From the NCBI RefSeq assembly GCF_900142195.1, contig NZ_FRAB01000013.1, positions 91,405 to 155,404 of the forward strand: a stretch of 64,000 bases of DNA, read 5' to 3'. Below are positions 37,504 through 45,196 of the stretch, piece after piece; the stretch's first letter is position 1, and every line of letters starts with the position of its first letter. The position numbers and the translations under genes are program-made. The stretch is from Paraburkholderia terricola (lineage in GTDB: Bacteria; Pseudomonadota; Gammaproteobacteria; Burkholderiales; Burkholderiaceae). The notes below the pieces were generated by a model. The model worked only from the letters and a program-made list of their open reading frames with translations. It was not told the origin of the DNA and searched no databases.

Positions 37504-38265
37504 ATGAATACTGTTTCGCAAGCCCCGTTGATTCTGATAACCGGGGGAGGCCGTGGCGTGGGCGCGGCGACCGCGCGGCTTGCCGCCGCACACGGTTACG
37601 ATGTGGCGATAAGCTTCGTCTCCAACGAGTCTGCCGCCCTTGCGGTGGCGGCCGATGTGGAAGCGCTCGGGCGACGGGCTTTACCCATGCGCGCGGACAG
37701 CGCGGACCCAGAACAGGTCGCTCAGCTTTTCGCCGCGATCGACCGAACGTTCGGCCGGATCGATGTGCTGGTGAACAACGCCGCGATCATTGCGCGGCAG
37801 TCCCGGCTAGAGGATCTCGAATTCGAGCGGATGCAGCGTATCTTCGCGGTCAACTCGATCGGCCCCATTCTCTGTGCGCAGCAGGCGGCAAAGCGCATGT
37901 CGTATCGTCACAGTGGGCGGGGCGGCTCCGTGATCAACATCTCATCGGCATCGGCCCGGCTCGGTAGCCCGAACGAATACGTCGACTACGCTGCGTCGAA
38001 GGGTGCCGTCGAAACCTTCACCACCGGTTTTGCAAAAGAAGTCGCGCGGGATGGGATACGCGTCAACTGCATCCGCCCTGGGCACATCTACACTGACATG
38101 CATGCCAGCGGCGGCGAGCCGGGACGGGTGGAGCGCGTCAAGGACTCGATCCCCATGGGAAGAGGCGGTCAACCCGAAGAGGTCGCGCGGGCGATCCTAT
38201 GGCTGGCAAGCGCCGAGGCTTCCTTCATCACCGGCACGTTCCTCGATGTCACTGGCGGCAAGTGA
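37504..38265 (+). CDS. Short-chain dehydrogenase/reductase
   Basis: 253 residues. Cofactor loop TGGGRGVGAATARLAAA, NNAA (VLVNNAAIIARQSRL), active-site Ser (INISSASARLG), Tyr-x3-Lys (YVDYAASKGAVETF) and the ending FLDVTGG. The classical SDR family, NAD(P)H-dependent alcohol or ketone oxidoreductase, substrate unknown. The start ATG 37504 follows GGAGGTTCGCCGG, a strong ribosome site. It lies downstream of the MFS gene on the same strand and may be cotranscribed. Confidence 0.9.
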   Translation: MNTVSQAPLILITGGGRGVGAATARLAAAHGYDVAISFVSNESAALAVAADVEALGRRALPMRADSADPEQVAQLFAAIDRTFGRIDVLVNNAAIIARQSRLEDLEFERMQRIFAVNSIGPILCAQQAAKRMSYRHSGRGGSVINISSASARLGSPNEYVDYAASKGAVETFTTGFAKEVARDGIRVNCIRPGHIYTDMHASGGEPGRVERVKDSIPMGRGGQPEEVARAILWLASAEASFITGTFLDVTGGK

Positions 38266-38423
38266 GCAACAGGGTGCGGCGCCGGGCGCTTCCCTCGGCG
38301 AACCGCATGACGCAAATAAAGACGGGCCCGGATAAATCGCTGTGGCTGAACCTGCTAACCTGATTGCCCTGGCCGCGAACCGATCGCCGTCGACGCCCCG
38401 TGGTCCTGTCAACCGAACTACCG

Positions 38424-39986
38424 ATGCCGCCACTGTTTCGCCGTCTATTGCTGCTGTTGCACGCGTTGCGTTACGGCGCGCGCCTGCTCTGGCTGGCCGC
38501 GCCGTCCGAGCACAAACTGCACTGGCTGATCCAGTTGATCGTCCGCATGCAGGCCTCCGGGCGCCGCGTCGAACGCCTGCACGACGTGCTGCCGGCTCTC
38601 GGACCGCTCGCGAGCCGCTTCGCGCGGACGCTGGCCGAACGGCCCGAACTCGCAACGAGCACCTTGCACGACGCCATCGACGCAATCGATCACCTCGAAG
38701 CGCCGCTGCCACCGCCTGAATCGGAACAGGCTTTGACGCGCGCATTCGGCCGTCCGCTCGCCACGCTGTTCAGCGCCGTGGATCTGGTGCCGGTGCGCGG
38801 CGGCTTCGCCGAACAGACTCACTTCGCGCGGCTCCTCGCGCCGATCAACGGCCATCGCGAAGTGGCGATCAAGCTGGTGCGCGCCGATCAACTGCAACAG
38901 ATCGTCGACGAACTCGCGCTGTTGCGCTGGGTCGCGCGCTGGCTGGAGAAGATGTCAGGCAGCGCGCGCCGCCTGCAATTGCGCGCGCTGGCGCAGACGT
39001 TCACCGACGACATCCTGCGCCGCTTCGATCTGCGCGCCGAAGCCGCCAATCTGAGTCAGACCGGCCATCATTTCGACGGCGACGCGCGCATCGTCGTGCC
39101 GAGCGTCATCTGGGATCTGTGCACGAGCCACACGCTGACGATGCAGCGCATCAGCAGCTTGCCGGCCAGCGACCTGACCGCCCTGCGCGCGCATCACGTC
39201 AAGCTCGCGCCGCTGGCCGCGCATATCGTCGAGGTGGTGACGGAGCAGGCGTTCGAGCACGGCTTCTTTCACGCGACGCTCGATGCGCGCCGGGTGCGTG
39301 TGAGCATCGAACCGGACACGCTCGGGCGTCTCGTGCTCGCGGAGTTTTCGATCATGTCGAGTCTATCGACCGGTGAGCGCGAGTTCTTCGTGCATGGCGC
39401 GACCGCCCTGTTCGACCAGGACTATGGCCGGCTGGCCGAACTGCATCGCGACGCCGGGCACGTTCCCCACGACACGCGCGCGGACCTGCTCGAGGCCGAG
39501 TTGCGCACGCGCGCCGAAGCGCATTTCGCCGCCGCGCCGGCAGACCGCTCGGCGGGTTCGCTGTTTCAGCATCTGCTGCACGTCGTACAGCCGTTCGACG
39601 GCGTCGTGCCCACGCGTCTCGCCACCGCGCAGCGCTCCTTTCAGCAGGCGGAGACGTTGGCGCGCGCGCTGCATCCGGGCGTCGATAGCTGGAACATCGC
39701 ACGCGGCGTACTCGCGGACATTGCGCGGCGCGACGTCGATCATCGCGGCTGGATCAAGCGCATCTCGCGCGAGTTGCCGCACCTCGCGCATATGCTGCCG
39801 CGCGTGCCGCAACTGGCGGTGCGCTATTTGCAGCATGAACACGACCGCGCCCGCACGCCACGGCAGAACGCTCAATTGATGGCGGATATCGGGCGGGAGT
39901 ACCGTCGCACGCGGCTGCTGTTGTGGGCGTGTGTGTTGTGCGGCGCCGTGCTCGGCGCGGGCACGGCGCTGCTGGCGTGGTGGTGA
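38424..39986 (+). CDS. ABC1/UbiB-like protein with degenerate kinase motifs
   Basis: 520 residues. Alignment by eye to the AarF/UbiB/ABC1 family: the motif that normally reads KxGQ is RFAR at 65-68 (LGPLASRFARTLAERPEL), the VAIK lysine is kept (EVAIKLVRADQ, 150), FDLRAEAANL at 201-210 keeps the conserved acidic-Asn part, but the catalytic HADPHPGN loop reads HATLDARR (283-290) and the DFG metal site reads EFS (307-309). So the ATP site is likely non-catalytic. The C-terminus ends with a helix (LLLWACVLCGAVLGAGTALL), as in membrane-anchored UbiB. Start ATG 38424 is chosen because of family length; 60 bases of open frame precede it. Function unclear: not obviously UbiB itself. Confidence 0.8.
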   Translation: MPPLFRRLLLLLHALRYGARLLWLAAPSEHKLHWLIQLIVRMQASGRRVERLHDVLPALGPLASRFARTLAERPELATSTLHDAIDAIDHLEAPLPPPESEQALTRAFGRPLATLFSAVDLVPVRGGFAEQTHFARLLAPINGHREVAIKLVRADQLQQIVDELALLRWVARWLEKMSGSARRLQLRALAQTFTDDILRRFDLRAEAANLSQTGHHFDGDARIVVPSVIWDLCTSHTLTMQRISSLPASDLTALRAHHVKLAPLAAHIVEVVTEQAFEHGFFHATLDARRVRVSIEPDTLGRLVLAEFSIMSSLSTGEREFFVHGATALFDQDYGRLAELHRDAGHVPHDTRADLLEAELRTRAEAHFAAAPADRSAGSLFQHLLHVVQPFDGVVPTRLATAQRSFQQAETLARALHPGVDSWNIARGVLADIARRDVDHRGWIKRISRELPHLAHMLPRVPQLAVRYLQHEHDRARTPRQNAQLMADIGREYRRTRLLLWACVLCGAVLGAGTALLAWW

Positions 39987-40034
39987 TGAGGTCGATGTAG
40001 ATGGGATGAATGTGAGGGGCTGGGGCGGTTGGGG

Positions 40035-40124
40035 CTCTTCGTGTTCTTCGTGTTCTTCGTGTTCTTCGTGCTGTCGGTGCTGTCGGTGCTCTCGGTGCTC
40101 CTAGTGCTCGCCGTGCTCCTGGTG
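40035..40124. repeat. Ten copies of a 9-base tandem repeat
   Basis: Ten 9-base units in a row, ending always in GTG: CTCTTCGTG, three TTCTTCGTG, two CTGTCGGTG, CTCTCGGTG, CTCCTAGTG, CTCGCCGTG, CTCCTGGTG. The first four copies are nearly identical and later ones drift, which points to stepwise expansion by slippage. It lies in the gene-free 316 bases (39987-40302) between the ABC1-like and EamA genes, and nothing else was seen there. Not part of a supported reading frame. Confidence 0.9.
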
Positions 40125-40302
40125 TCGCAAGAACCCTAGCCGCCGCAATCGCCGCGAGCGTATCGAACGCAACCGGTCCCGTAGCGGCTGCCGGTGCTGC
40201 AAAAGCTCACCCGCCGTCGAGACGAACAACCGATTGCAGCTTCGAACAAGACACGCGTCACGCATCCCGCGACGATGGCGGTTTTTCACATCAAGCTTTC
40301 CG

Positions 40303-41175
40303 ATGCTCGCTTCCCTGATCGCCGCCGTCTTCGTCGTATTGTGGTCGACCGGTTTCGTGGTCGCGCGGGCGATCACGCCCTACGCCGATCCCAATCTCTT
40401 TCTGCTGGCGCGCTTCGGCGGCACCGCGCTGATCTTCGCGCTTGCCGCCGTGGTAGCGCGCGCCGCCTGGCCGACCGGCCGCGATTTCGGCAAGCACCTG
40501 GTGGCGGGCGCGCTCCTGCAAGGCGTCTACCTCGGCGCCGGCTACTGGGCCGTCGCGCAGGGTTTGAGCGCCGGCGTGATGGCCTTGCTCGGCGCGCTGC
40601 AGCCGCTCGCGACCGCCGCCGTCGCGGCGCCGCTGTTCGGCGAGCGGCTTTCGCGGCGTGGCTGGGCCGGCATGGCGCTCGGCCTTGCCGGGGTGGCGCT
40701 GGTTCTCGAACCGAAGCTCGCATCGGCCGCGCCGCCCTCGCCTCATGGCGACGCGCCGCCGTGGCTGGTGGTGCTCATCTCGATCGGCGCGGTCGGCGCG
40801 ATCACGGCGGGCACCTTGTTTCAGAAGACTTCGCTTGCCAGGGCGGACATTCGCAGCGCGAGCGCGGTGCAGAATTTCGGCGCGGCGCTCGTCGCGGTCG
40901 TGCTCGCGCTGACACTCGGCGAGCATCGGTGGATCGCGTCGCCCGTGTTGTGGACCTCGCTCGCCTGGGGGATCGTGATGCTCTCGGGCGTCAGCGTCAC
41001 TTTGCTGGTGTGGATGGTGAGGCGTGGCGACGCGGCACGCGCCACCGCGCTGCTGTTTCTCGCCCCGCCGCTTGCCGCGCTCGAAGGTTATGCCGGCTTC
41101 GGCGAAACGCTGCTGCCGGTGCAGATCGCGGGTTTCGCGGTGGCGTTGCTGGGTGTGTTGCTGGCGCGGTCGTGA
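40303..41175 (+). CDS. EamA/DMT-family transporter
   Basis: 290 residues with about ten hydrophobic segments and the two-fold EamA repeat. First half: FVVLWSTGFVVARAITPYAD and AVAQGLSAGVMALLGALQPL; second half: LISIGAVGAITAGTLFQKTS and LLFLAPPLAALEGYAGFGET. Inner-membrane exporter or importer of a metabolite or drug. Start ATG 40303 (MLASLIAAVF) fits the first helix; the frame is open for 23 more codons of basic residues. Not adjacent to a regulator. Confidence 0.88.
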   Translation: MLASLIAAVFVVLWSTGFVVARAITPYADPNLFLLARFGGTALIFALAAVVARAAWPTGRDFGKHLVAGALLQGVYLGAGYWAVAQGLSAGVMALLGALQPLATAAVAAPLFGERLSRRGWAGMALGLAGVALVLEPKLASAAPPSPHGDAPPWLVVLISIGAVGAITAGTLFQKTSLARADIRSASAVQNFGAALVAVVLALTLGEHRWIASPVLWTSLAWGIVMLSGVSVTLLVWMVRRGDAARATALLFLAPPLAALEGYAGFGETLLPVQIAGFAVALLGVLLARS

Positions 41176-41410
41176 GGGGGCGGCTGAGTGCTGGCCGCGG
41201 CCGGGGCCGGGGCGCTCGTGAGAGATCGGACGGAGCGCTCGTCGCGCCAATGCGAGCATGAGTGCGGGTTGCCGCCAGTCGCGTCGACGCGGGCTAAAGC
41301 AAAGCGCTAGCCGCAAAGCGAAGCGATCGTGAAAATTCGAGTGGAGCGCCAACGGCACTCGCCCTATCGAGAGAATGCCCGCAGCCTCTTGCCACGCTGA
41401 CGCGCTGACG

Positions 41411-41546
41411 GAAGTTCAGGCGCAGCGCTGGCCGAAGTTCGAGCGAAGCGCTGGCCGAAGTCGAGCGAAGCGCCGACCGAAGTTCGAGCGAAGCGCTGAC
41501 CGAAGTCGAGCGAAGCGCCGACCGAAGTTCGAGCGAAGCGCTGGCC
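41411..41546. repeat. Six tandem units of 22-23 bases
   Basis: Units of 23, 23, 22, 23, 22 and 23 bases, core GAAGTTCGAGCGAAGCGCTG followed by GCC or ACC. The short form drops one T (GAAGTCGAG). The short and long forms alternate at the end, giving a 45-base higher-order period that keeps frame. It lies in the 437-base space (41176-41612) between the EamA and L,D-transpeptidase genes; the rest of the space shows nothing. Frames on both strands translate to repeats (for example KFERSAGRSRAKRRP), but have no ribosome site or homology. Confidence 0.9.
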
Positions 41547-41612
41547 GCGCCCTCGCCGGGCACGGGCCAACAATCGTTCAGCGCCTGGCCCGGTTCCAGC
41601 CGCCCACGAATA

Positions 41613-42794
41613 TCAATCCGCCGAACTCGCCCCGGCCGGCACCTTGGCGAGTGCCTTGCCGCCTGGCGCCGGCGCCCACGCGGGACGGCTCTCGCGCTGC
41701 GAATCCACCACGACGATGTACCGCCCTGCCCACGGCGTCATCTGCCGATTGCTTTTCAGCACCCACAGCGATTTGCCGGATTCGGCCAACGCCGCATATT
41801 CGGCGTCGAGAATGCCGTAGTGGTCGAGAAACGTATTGAGCGACGCGGGAATCCGCACGCAACCCTTCGAGTGGCGAATGCCGAGCACCGGTTCGAGCCA
41901 GTCAGGATCGGTGGCGTGCATCTGCAGCCGCATCTCCGAGATGCCGCCCTTGCCCCAGCCGCGCTGGCCCTGCGCCCAGCCGAAGTCGAAGATCCGCATG
42001 TCGCGCTGGCCGTAGCCGCGAATATGGTTGTCGTTCTGCGTGCCTTCGGAACGGAAATCCATGTTGGCGGGCGTATGTTCGAACACGCCGAGCGGCGTGA
42101 TGAAGTGGTCGTACTCGCCGGGCCGTCCAGTCGAAACCGGCGACGCACCGATCATCTGCCAGGTGTCGGACGGCGTCGCGCGGAAATAGATGAACAACGC
42201 CTGCACGTTGGCATTGCGATCGACCAGCACGACATACTCGCCCGACAGGCCGCCCAATGTCTGCCCATCGAGCGCCGCTTGCAGACGGTCGGCGTAGGCG
42301 CGTTGCTCGACGGCCGGCACTTTGAGCCGGCGCGTCACCTGTTGCGCGAACGCGTCCCGCAAGGCAAACGCGCGACGCGGATCGATCACGCCGCCGGCAT
42401 CGGGCGCCGTGACCGCCGACGCGTCGAAGAGAGGCGCGGGCCGGCTCGCCGGGAGCGGTTTCGATGCGGGCTTGGATCGTGGCGCGGGCGTCGATGCGGA
42501 TACCGGAGCGGACGCCGATGCCGAAACGGACGCCGAAGCCGAAGCCGATGCCGATGCCGATGCCGATGCCGAAGCCGATGCCGATGCCGAAGCCGATGCC
42601 GATGCCGAAGCCGATGCCGATGCCGATGCCGATGCCGAAGCCGATGCCGATGCCGATGCGGATGCCGATGCCGCGATCGCGACGCCGCACGATAGCGCGC
42701 ACGCGGCGCACAAACCGGCGACCGACGCACGCGCCAGGCAACGAAGCAAACGACCCGCGCGCATCGCATGCAACACAGACCACAAAGGCGCCAT
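41613..42794 (-). CDS. L,D-transpeptidase (YkuD domain) with a Ser-Ala repeat linker
   Basis: 393 residues from the start at 42794, which is one of several possible Mets. Arg-rich then hydrophobic N-terminus ([20 protein letters not shown]) as a signal peptide, then a low-complexity linker of more than 20 Ser-Ala repeats, a Pro/Lys part, and a YkuD domain. YkuD signature: QMHATD with its active-site His, 16 positions before SKGC, and the Cys in [20 protein letters not shown]. The usual SHGC is SKGC here. Such enzymes crosslink peptidoglycan or attach lipoproteins to it in the periplasm. The linker would let the domain reach the cell wall. No neighbour gene gives more context. Confidence 0.85.
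   Translation of the reverse strand: MAPLWSVLHAMRAGRLLRCLARASVAGLCAACALSCGVAIAASASASASASASASASASASASASASASASASASASASASASASASASVSASASAPVSASTPAPRSKPASKPLPASRPAPLFDASAVTAPDAGGVIDPRRAFALRDAFAQQVTRRLKVPAVEQRAYADRLQAALDGQTLGGLSGEYVVLVDRNANVQALFIYFRATPSDTWQMIGASPVSTGRPGEYDHFITPLGVFEHTPANMDFRSEGTQNDNHIRGYGQRDMRIFDFGWAQGQRGWGKGGISEMRLQMHATDPDWLEPVLGIRHSKGCVRIPASLNTFLDHYGILDAEYAALAESGKSLWVLKSNRQMTPWAGRYIVVVDSQRESRPAWAPAPGGKALAKVPAGASSAD
42513..42672. repeat. Hexanucleotide repeat tract inside the L,D-transpeptidase gene
   Basis: About 26 hexamers of GCCGAT mixed with GCCGAA and some GCGGAT, read on the minus strand as alternating Ser-Ala. A step of six preserves frame, so slippage changes linker length but not expression. 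Coordinates are approximate at the ends where the tract becomes imperfect. Confidence 0.85.
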
Positions 42795-43175
42795 ACACCA
42801 CACTTCACGCCGACGAGCCACCGATACGAAAGTCATGCGGCCGAGTAGAGGCTGGCCAGGCCGATGCGGGTAGTTCATCGCGCAGTTGAGAAAAGCTGAT
42901 TATTATTGACCGCCCAGTCGTCCACCGGATCGACGGCTCGCCGGCTCACGCGGCGCCTGCACTTCCGCGACGACACGCGGCATGAGCGGGCGTTGCCATA
43001 CACGCCGTTCGACTGGCCGACGCAGGCAAGCGGGAAGTGACAGAGGATCGGAAATGCGAGGAAAGAATGTGTGCGCGGACACGCTGATCGAGCCGGCGTC
43101 TTGCCATGAACCGCATTCGGGAGATTCGCTTTCAGCCGCTCGATGAGCAACCGAACGCGCAACCGCGTGAACGAC
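42795..43175. other. Spacer between L,D-transpeptidase and RNA-binding protein genes
   Basis: 381 bases without a supported gene. The minus-strand frame 42875-43162 is Arg/Cys-rich with no homology. Being downstream of one minus-strand gene and upstream of another, it should hold the promoter of the L,D-transpeptidase; an AT-rich part near 42885-42910 (TGAGAAAAGCTGATTATTAT) is the best candidate. No clear terminator seen. Confidence 0.35.
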
Positions 43176-43442
43176 TCATTGAGCGGCCGGCGGCTCGTCG
43201 GTGAACAGATCCGCGCTTGCTTCGAGCGCCACGCCGCCCAACTGCTTGCCGTGAATCTGCCGCGCGATCACCTCGCCGACATAAGGCACTTGCGCGTCCA
43301 GCTCCACCGTGGCGTACGCGCCGGGCTTGCCGGCGTCGACCACCTCGATGTGTTTCGCGTAATGCCCCAACTCGTGCTTGAGGAATTCCCGCACTTCCTG
43401 CTCGCTGCACGATTCGGCAATGTTGCGCACGATCAGGTTCAT
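43176..43442 (-). CDS. RRM-type small RNA-binding protein
   Basis: 88 residues. RNP2-like MNLIVRNIAESCSEQEVREF and RNP1-like GAYATVELDAQVPYVGEVIA, then a helix and QIHGKQLGGVALEASAD. The RNP1 aromatic positions are only partly kept, so RNA binding may be weak. Start ATG 43442 is fixed by homology and lies six bases after the stop of a 52-residue upstream ORF; its ribosome site GAGGG is inside that ORF. Cytosolic. Role unknown, cold-type RRM proteins of this size are common in the genus. Confidence 0.85.
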   Translation of the reverse strand: MNLIVRNIAESCSEQEVREFLKHELGHYAKHIEVVDAGKPGAYATVELDAQVPYVGEVIARQIHGKQLGGVALEASADLFTDEPPAAQ

Positions 43443-43447
43443 GCAGT

Positions 43448-43606
43448 TTACCCTCGGCGTGCGCCGCGGCCCGTGCCGCGATCCGCGGTTTGCACGCGCA
43501 CTGGGCGCAACGCGGCGCGCTGTTTCGCCTGAGCGGCGGCAAGTTCGCGGATCATTGCAGCACCAGCGGCGCCCAAAGCGGCCAATGACAAGTAGAAGGC
43601 AATCAT
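43448..43606 (-). CDS. 52-residue membrane-type small protein upstream of the RRM gene
   Basis: Translation begins MIAFYLSLAALGAAGAAMIR, one hydrophobic helix, then continues with a charged tail rich in Arg (KQRAALRPVRVQTADRG) to a TAA at 43448-43450. The start ATG 43606 has the strong site AGGGGAG nearby, and the stop is only five bases from the RRM start, so the RRM gene depends on its translation for its ribosome site. No family recognised. Too short to be found by length filters; support comes from the ribosome site and the tight operon-like spacing. Confidence 0.65.
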   Translation of the reverse strand: MIAFYLSLAALGAAGAAMIRELAAAQAKQRAALRPVRVQTADRGTGRGARRG

Positions 43607-43877
43607 GGAAATCTCCCCTGCGAAATTCGTCCTGTTTTCTCAGGATAGCCACAAGCGACCGCAAAAGCGATGCGACGCAGTGTCTGAAACGGACCTGACA
43701 ATCCCGTCAATGCACTGTACCTGAATAAGCCGCGTCGAAAATAGCAAAACAGCTGTTCATTTAGCGGTCGAGGCGCGGCAAACGCATCGGATGCGACGCT
43801 CGACGCCACACCGATCCGCGGCGCGCATCACTGCGGCGTCCGGCGGGACATGCGCGAGAGGCCGCTGACCGTCGAGG

Positions 43878-44240
43878 TCAGTCCACCGCTTGCACGTTAG
43901 CCGCGCTCACCCACCAGGCGTTCTTGCCCTGCGGCAAGCGAACCAGCACCGCGGACGGATCGTCGACGCCGTCGTCGGCGATTTCGCACACCGCGAGGCC
44001 GTCGGGCAGACGCTTCACTTCGCCCGCGGCCTGGAACAGCGCGACGCGCTGCGCGTTCAGCGGCAGCAGTTGCGCACGCAGTTGCCGATACACGTCGAAG
44101 CTGATTGCCGCGGGCACATCGCCGCGAATTTGCAGCGCGTCGGCGTTGCCGCAACGGGCGGGCTCCGCGGCAAGCGCGGCAGTGCCGGCGAACAGGCAAC
44201 CGAATGCAAACGCCACGGCGGCAAAGCGTGAATGGGTCAT
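43878..44240 (-). CDS. Exported hypothetical protein, 120 residues
   Basis: Signal peptide THSRFAAVAFAFGCLFAGTA with cleavage after ALAA. Two cysteines (RCGNADAL and AVCEIADDG) may form a disulphide. The rest (DVYRQLRAQLLPLNAQRVAL, then VLVRLPQGKNAWWVSAANVQ) looks like a small globular periplasmic domain. Not recognised. Start at 44240 where the signal peptide begins, with GGAGAATCATC upstream. Lies 146 bases after the HNH-like gene on the same strand. Confidence 0.75.
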   Translation of the reverse strand: MTHSRFAAVAFAFGCLFAGTAALAAEPARCGNADALQIRGDVPAAISFDVYRQLRAQLLPLNAQRVALFQAAGEVKRLPDGLAVCEIADDGVDDPSAVLVRLPQGKNAWWVSAANVQAVD

Positions 44241-44385
44241 GATGATTCTCCGGGAATAAGTTGTGGCAGCGGAGCGCGAAGCACGCGAGCCATCGGTTGC
44301 GTGAGATGCGGGCATGGGAAGCGAACGGCGCCGGAAAACACGCGCGAACGAACACCCACGACGATGCGGATGAAAGCGCCCGGCT

Positions 44386-45045
44386 TCATGGCGAGCGGTC
44401 GCGCGCGGCGTCCCGCCCGGTGTCGCCGCCGGTGGCGACATCGAGCCGGCTCACGTCGCAAGAGGTTTGGCTGAAGCCCGAATAAACCACCGACCATTTA
44501 CCGACGATCGCGGCTTGCGCTTCCGCGAGGCTCAGTTTGCCTTCGCAGACGCAGCGCTTGAGCATCACCGCCGCGCGCGCCTTGCGGCGCTCACCCTCAC
44601 GGCCCGCCCACGGCAGGAGATCGAGATTGGCGGGCGCGTCCGGCGAGCCGCCGAGGACAATGGGCACGCGTCTGTCGAGTGCGAAATCGGCGCCGTCGTC
44701 CGCATCGATACCTCGCGCGGCGAGCATGCGGTCCTTGTGCGCCAGCATTGCTTCGAACGGTGGCGCGACCGTGTGCGCATAGCCGGGCCGGCAGATCGTC
44801 TCGCCTACTGATTCCTGCCTGACCCGCTCGTCGAGCATGCCGGCGTCCTGCGCGCGGGCCGCGCCCACGTGCAAGGCGAGCACCGTGGTCAAGCCAAGCA
44901 GGAGCGCGACGCGCGTCTTGCGAACGGAATGGGCGGCTTCACGCCGGCGCGCGAGGGTGCGCGCAATCGCCCCGTTTGTGTTCGTCCTATTGATCGAGTC
45001 GCGGAACCGGTTGCCGCGACGTATGTCTGCAATGCCTGGGTTCAT
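44386..45045 (-). CDS. Exported protein with a degenerate HNH-nuclease-like domain
   Basis: 219 residues from Met at 45045; the start is uncertain because the signal-like segment (VALLLGLTTVLALHVGAARA) comes about 60 residues in, after an Arg-rich stretch. The C-terminal half, ALDRRVPIVLGGSPDAPANL then DLLPWAGREGERRKARAAVM and LSLAEAQAAIVGKW, resembles small secreted HNH-type nucleases that read D-H-x-I-P-L-x-L-G-G. Here the catalytic His position is Arg (DRRVP). Nuclease activity is therefore doubtful. Two Cys (LKRCVCEG) and QTSCDVS lie in the same region. Regard as a hypothetical secreted protein. Confidence 0.6.
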   Translation of the reverse strand: MNPGIADIRRGNRFRDSINRTNTNGAIARTLARRREAAHSVRKTRVALLLGLTTVLALHVGAARAQDAGMLDERVRQESVGETICRPGYAHTVAPPFEAMLAHKDRMLAARGIDADDGADFALDRRVPIVLGGSPDAPANLDLLPWAGREGERRKARAAVMLKRCVCEGKLSLAEAQAAIVGKWSVVYSGFSQTSCDVSRLDVATGGDTGRDAARDRSP

Positions 45046-45196
45046 TCGTGCACGCGCCGGCAGCGGCGCGCAATAGTTCAATTCGCGGGGCAATTAAAAC
45101 ACATTCAATAGGCAGGCGTGGAAAAGGCCGCGCCTGCGGCGAGGCGCGCGGCACGCCGCCGCATGCCGCCGACGCCGCCGCGCCCCCGGCCAGGCG

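Noticed and set aside
41294..41839. Frames on both strands translating the 22/23-base repeat into 15-residue protein repeats
   Set aside because: No ribosome site, no homology, and the translation exists only because the 45-base period is a multiple of three.
42322..42889. Plus-strand frames giving long Asp-Ala or Met-Pro repeats
   Set aside because: They are shadows of the hexanucleotide tract; the minus-strand frame has a signal-type start and an intact YkuD domain.
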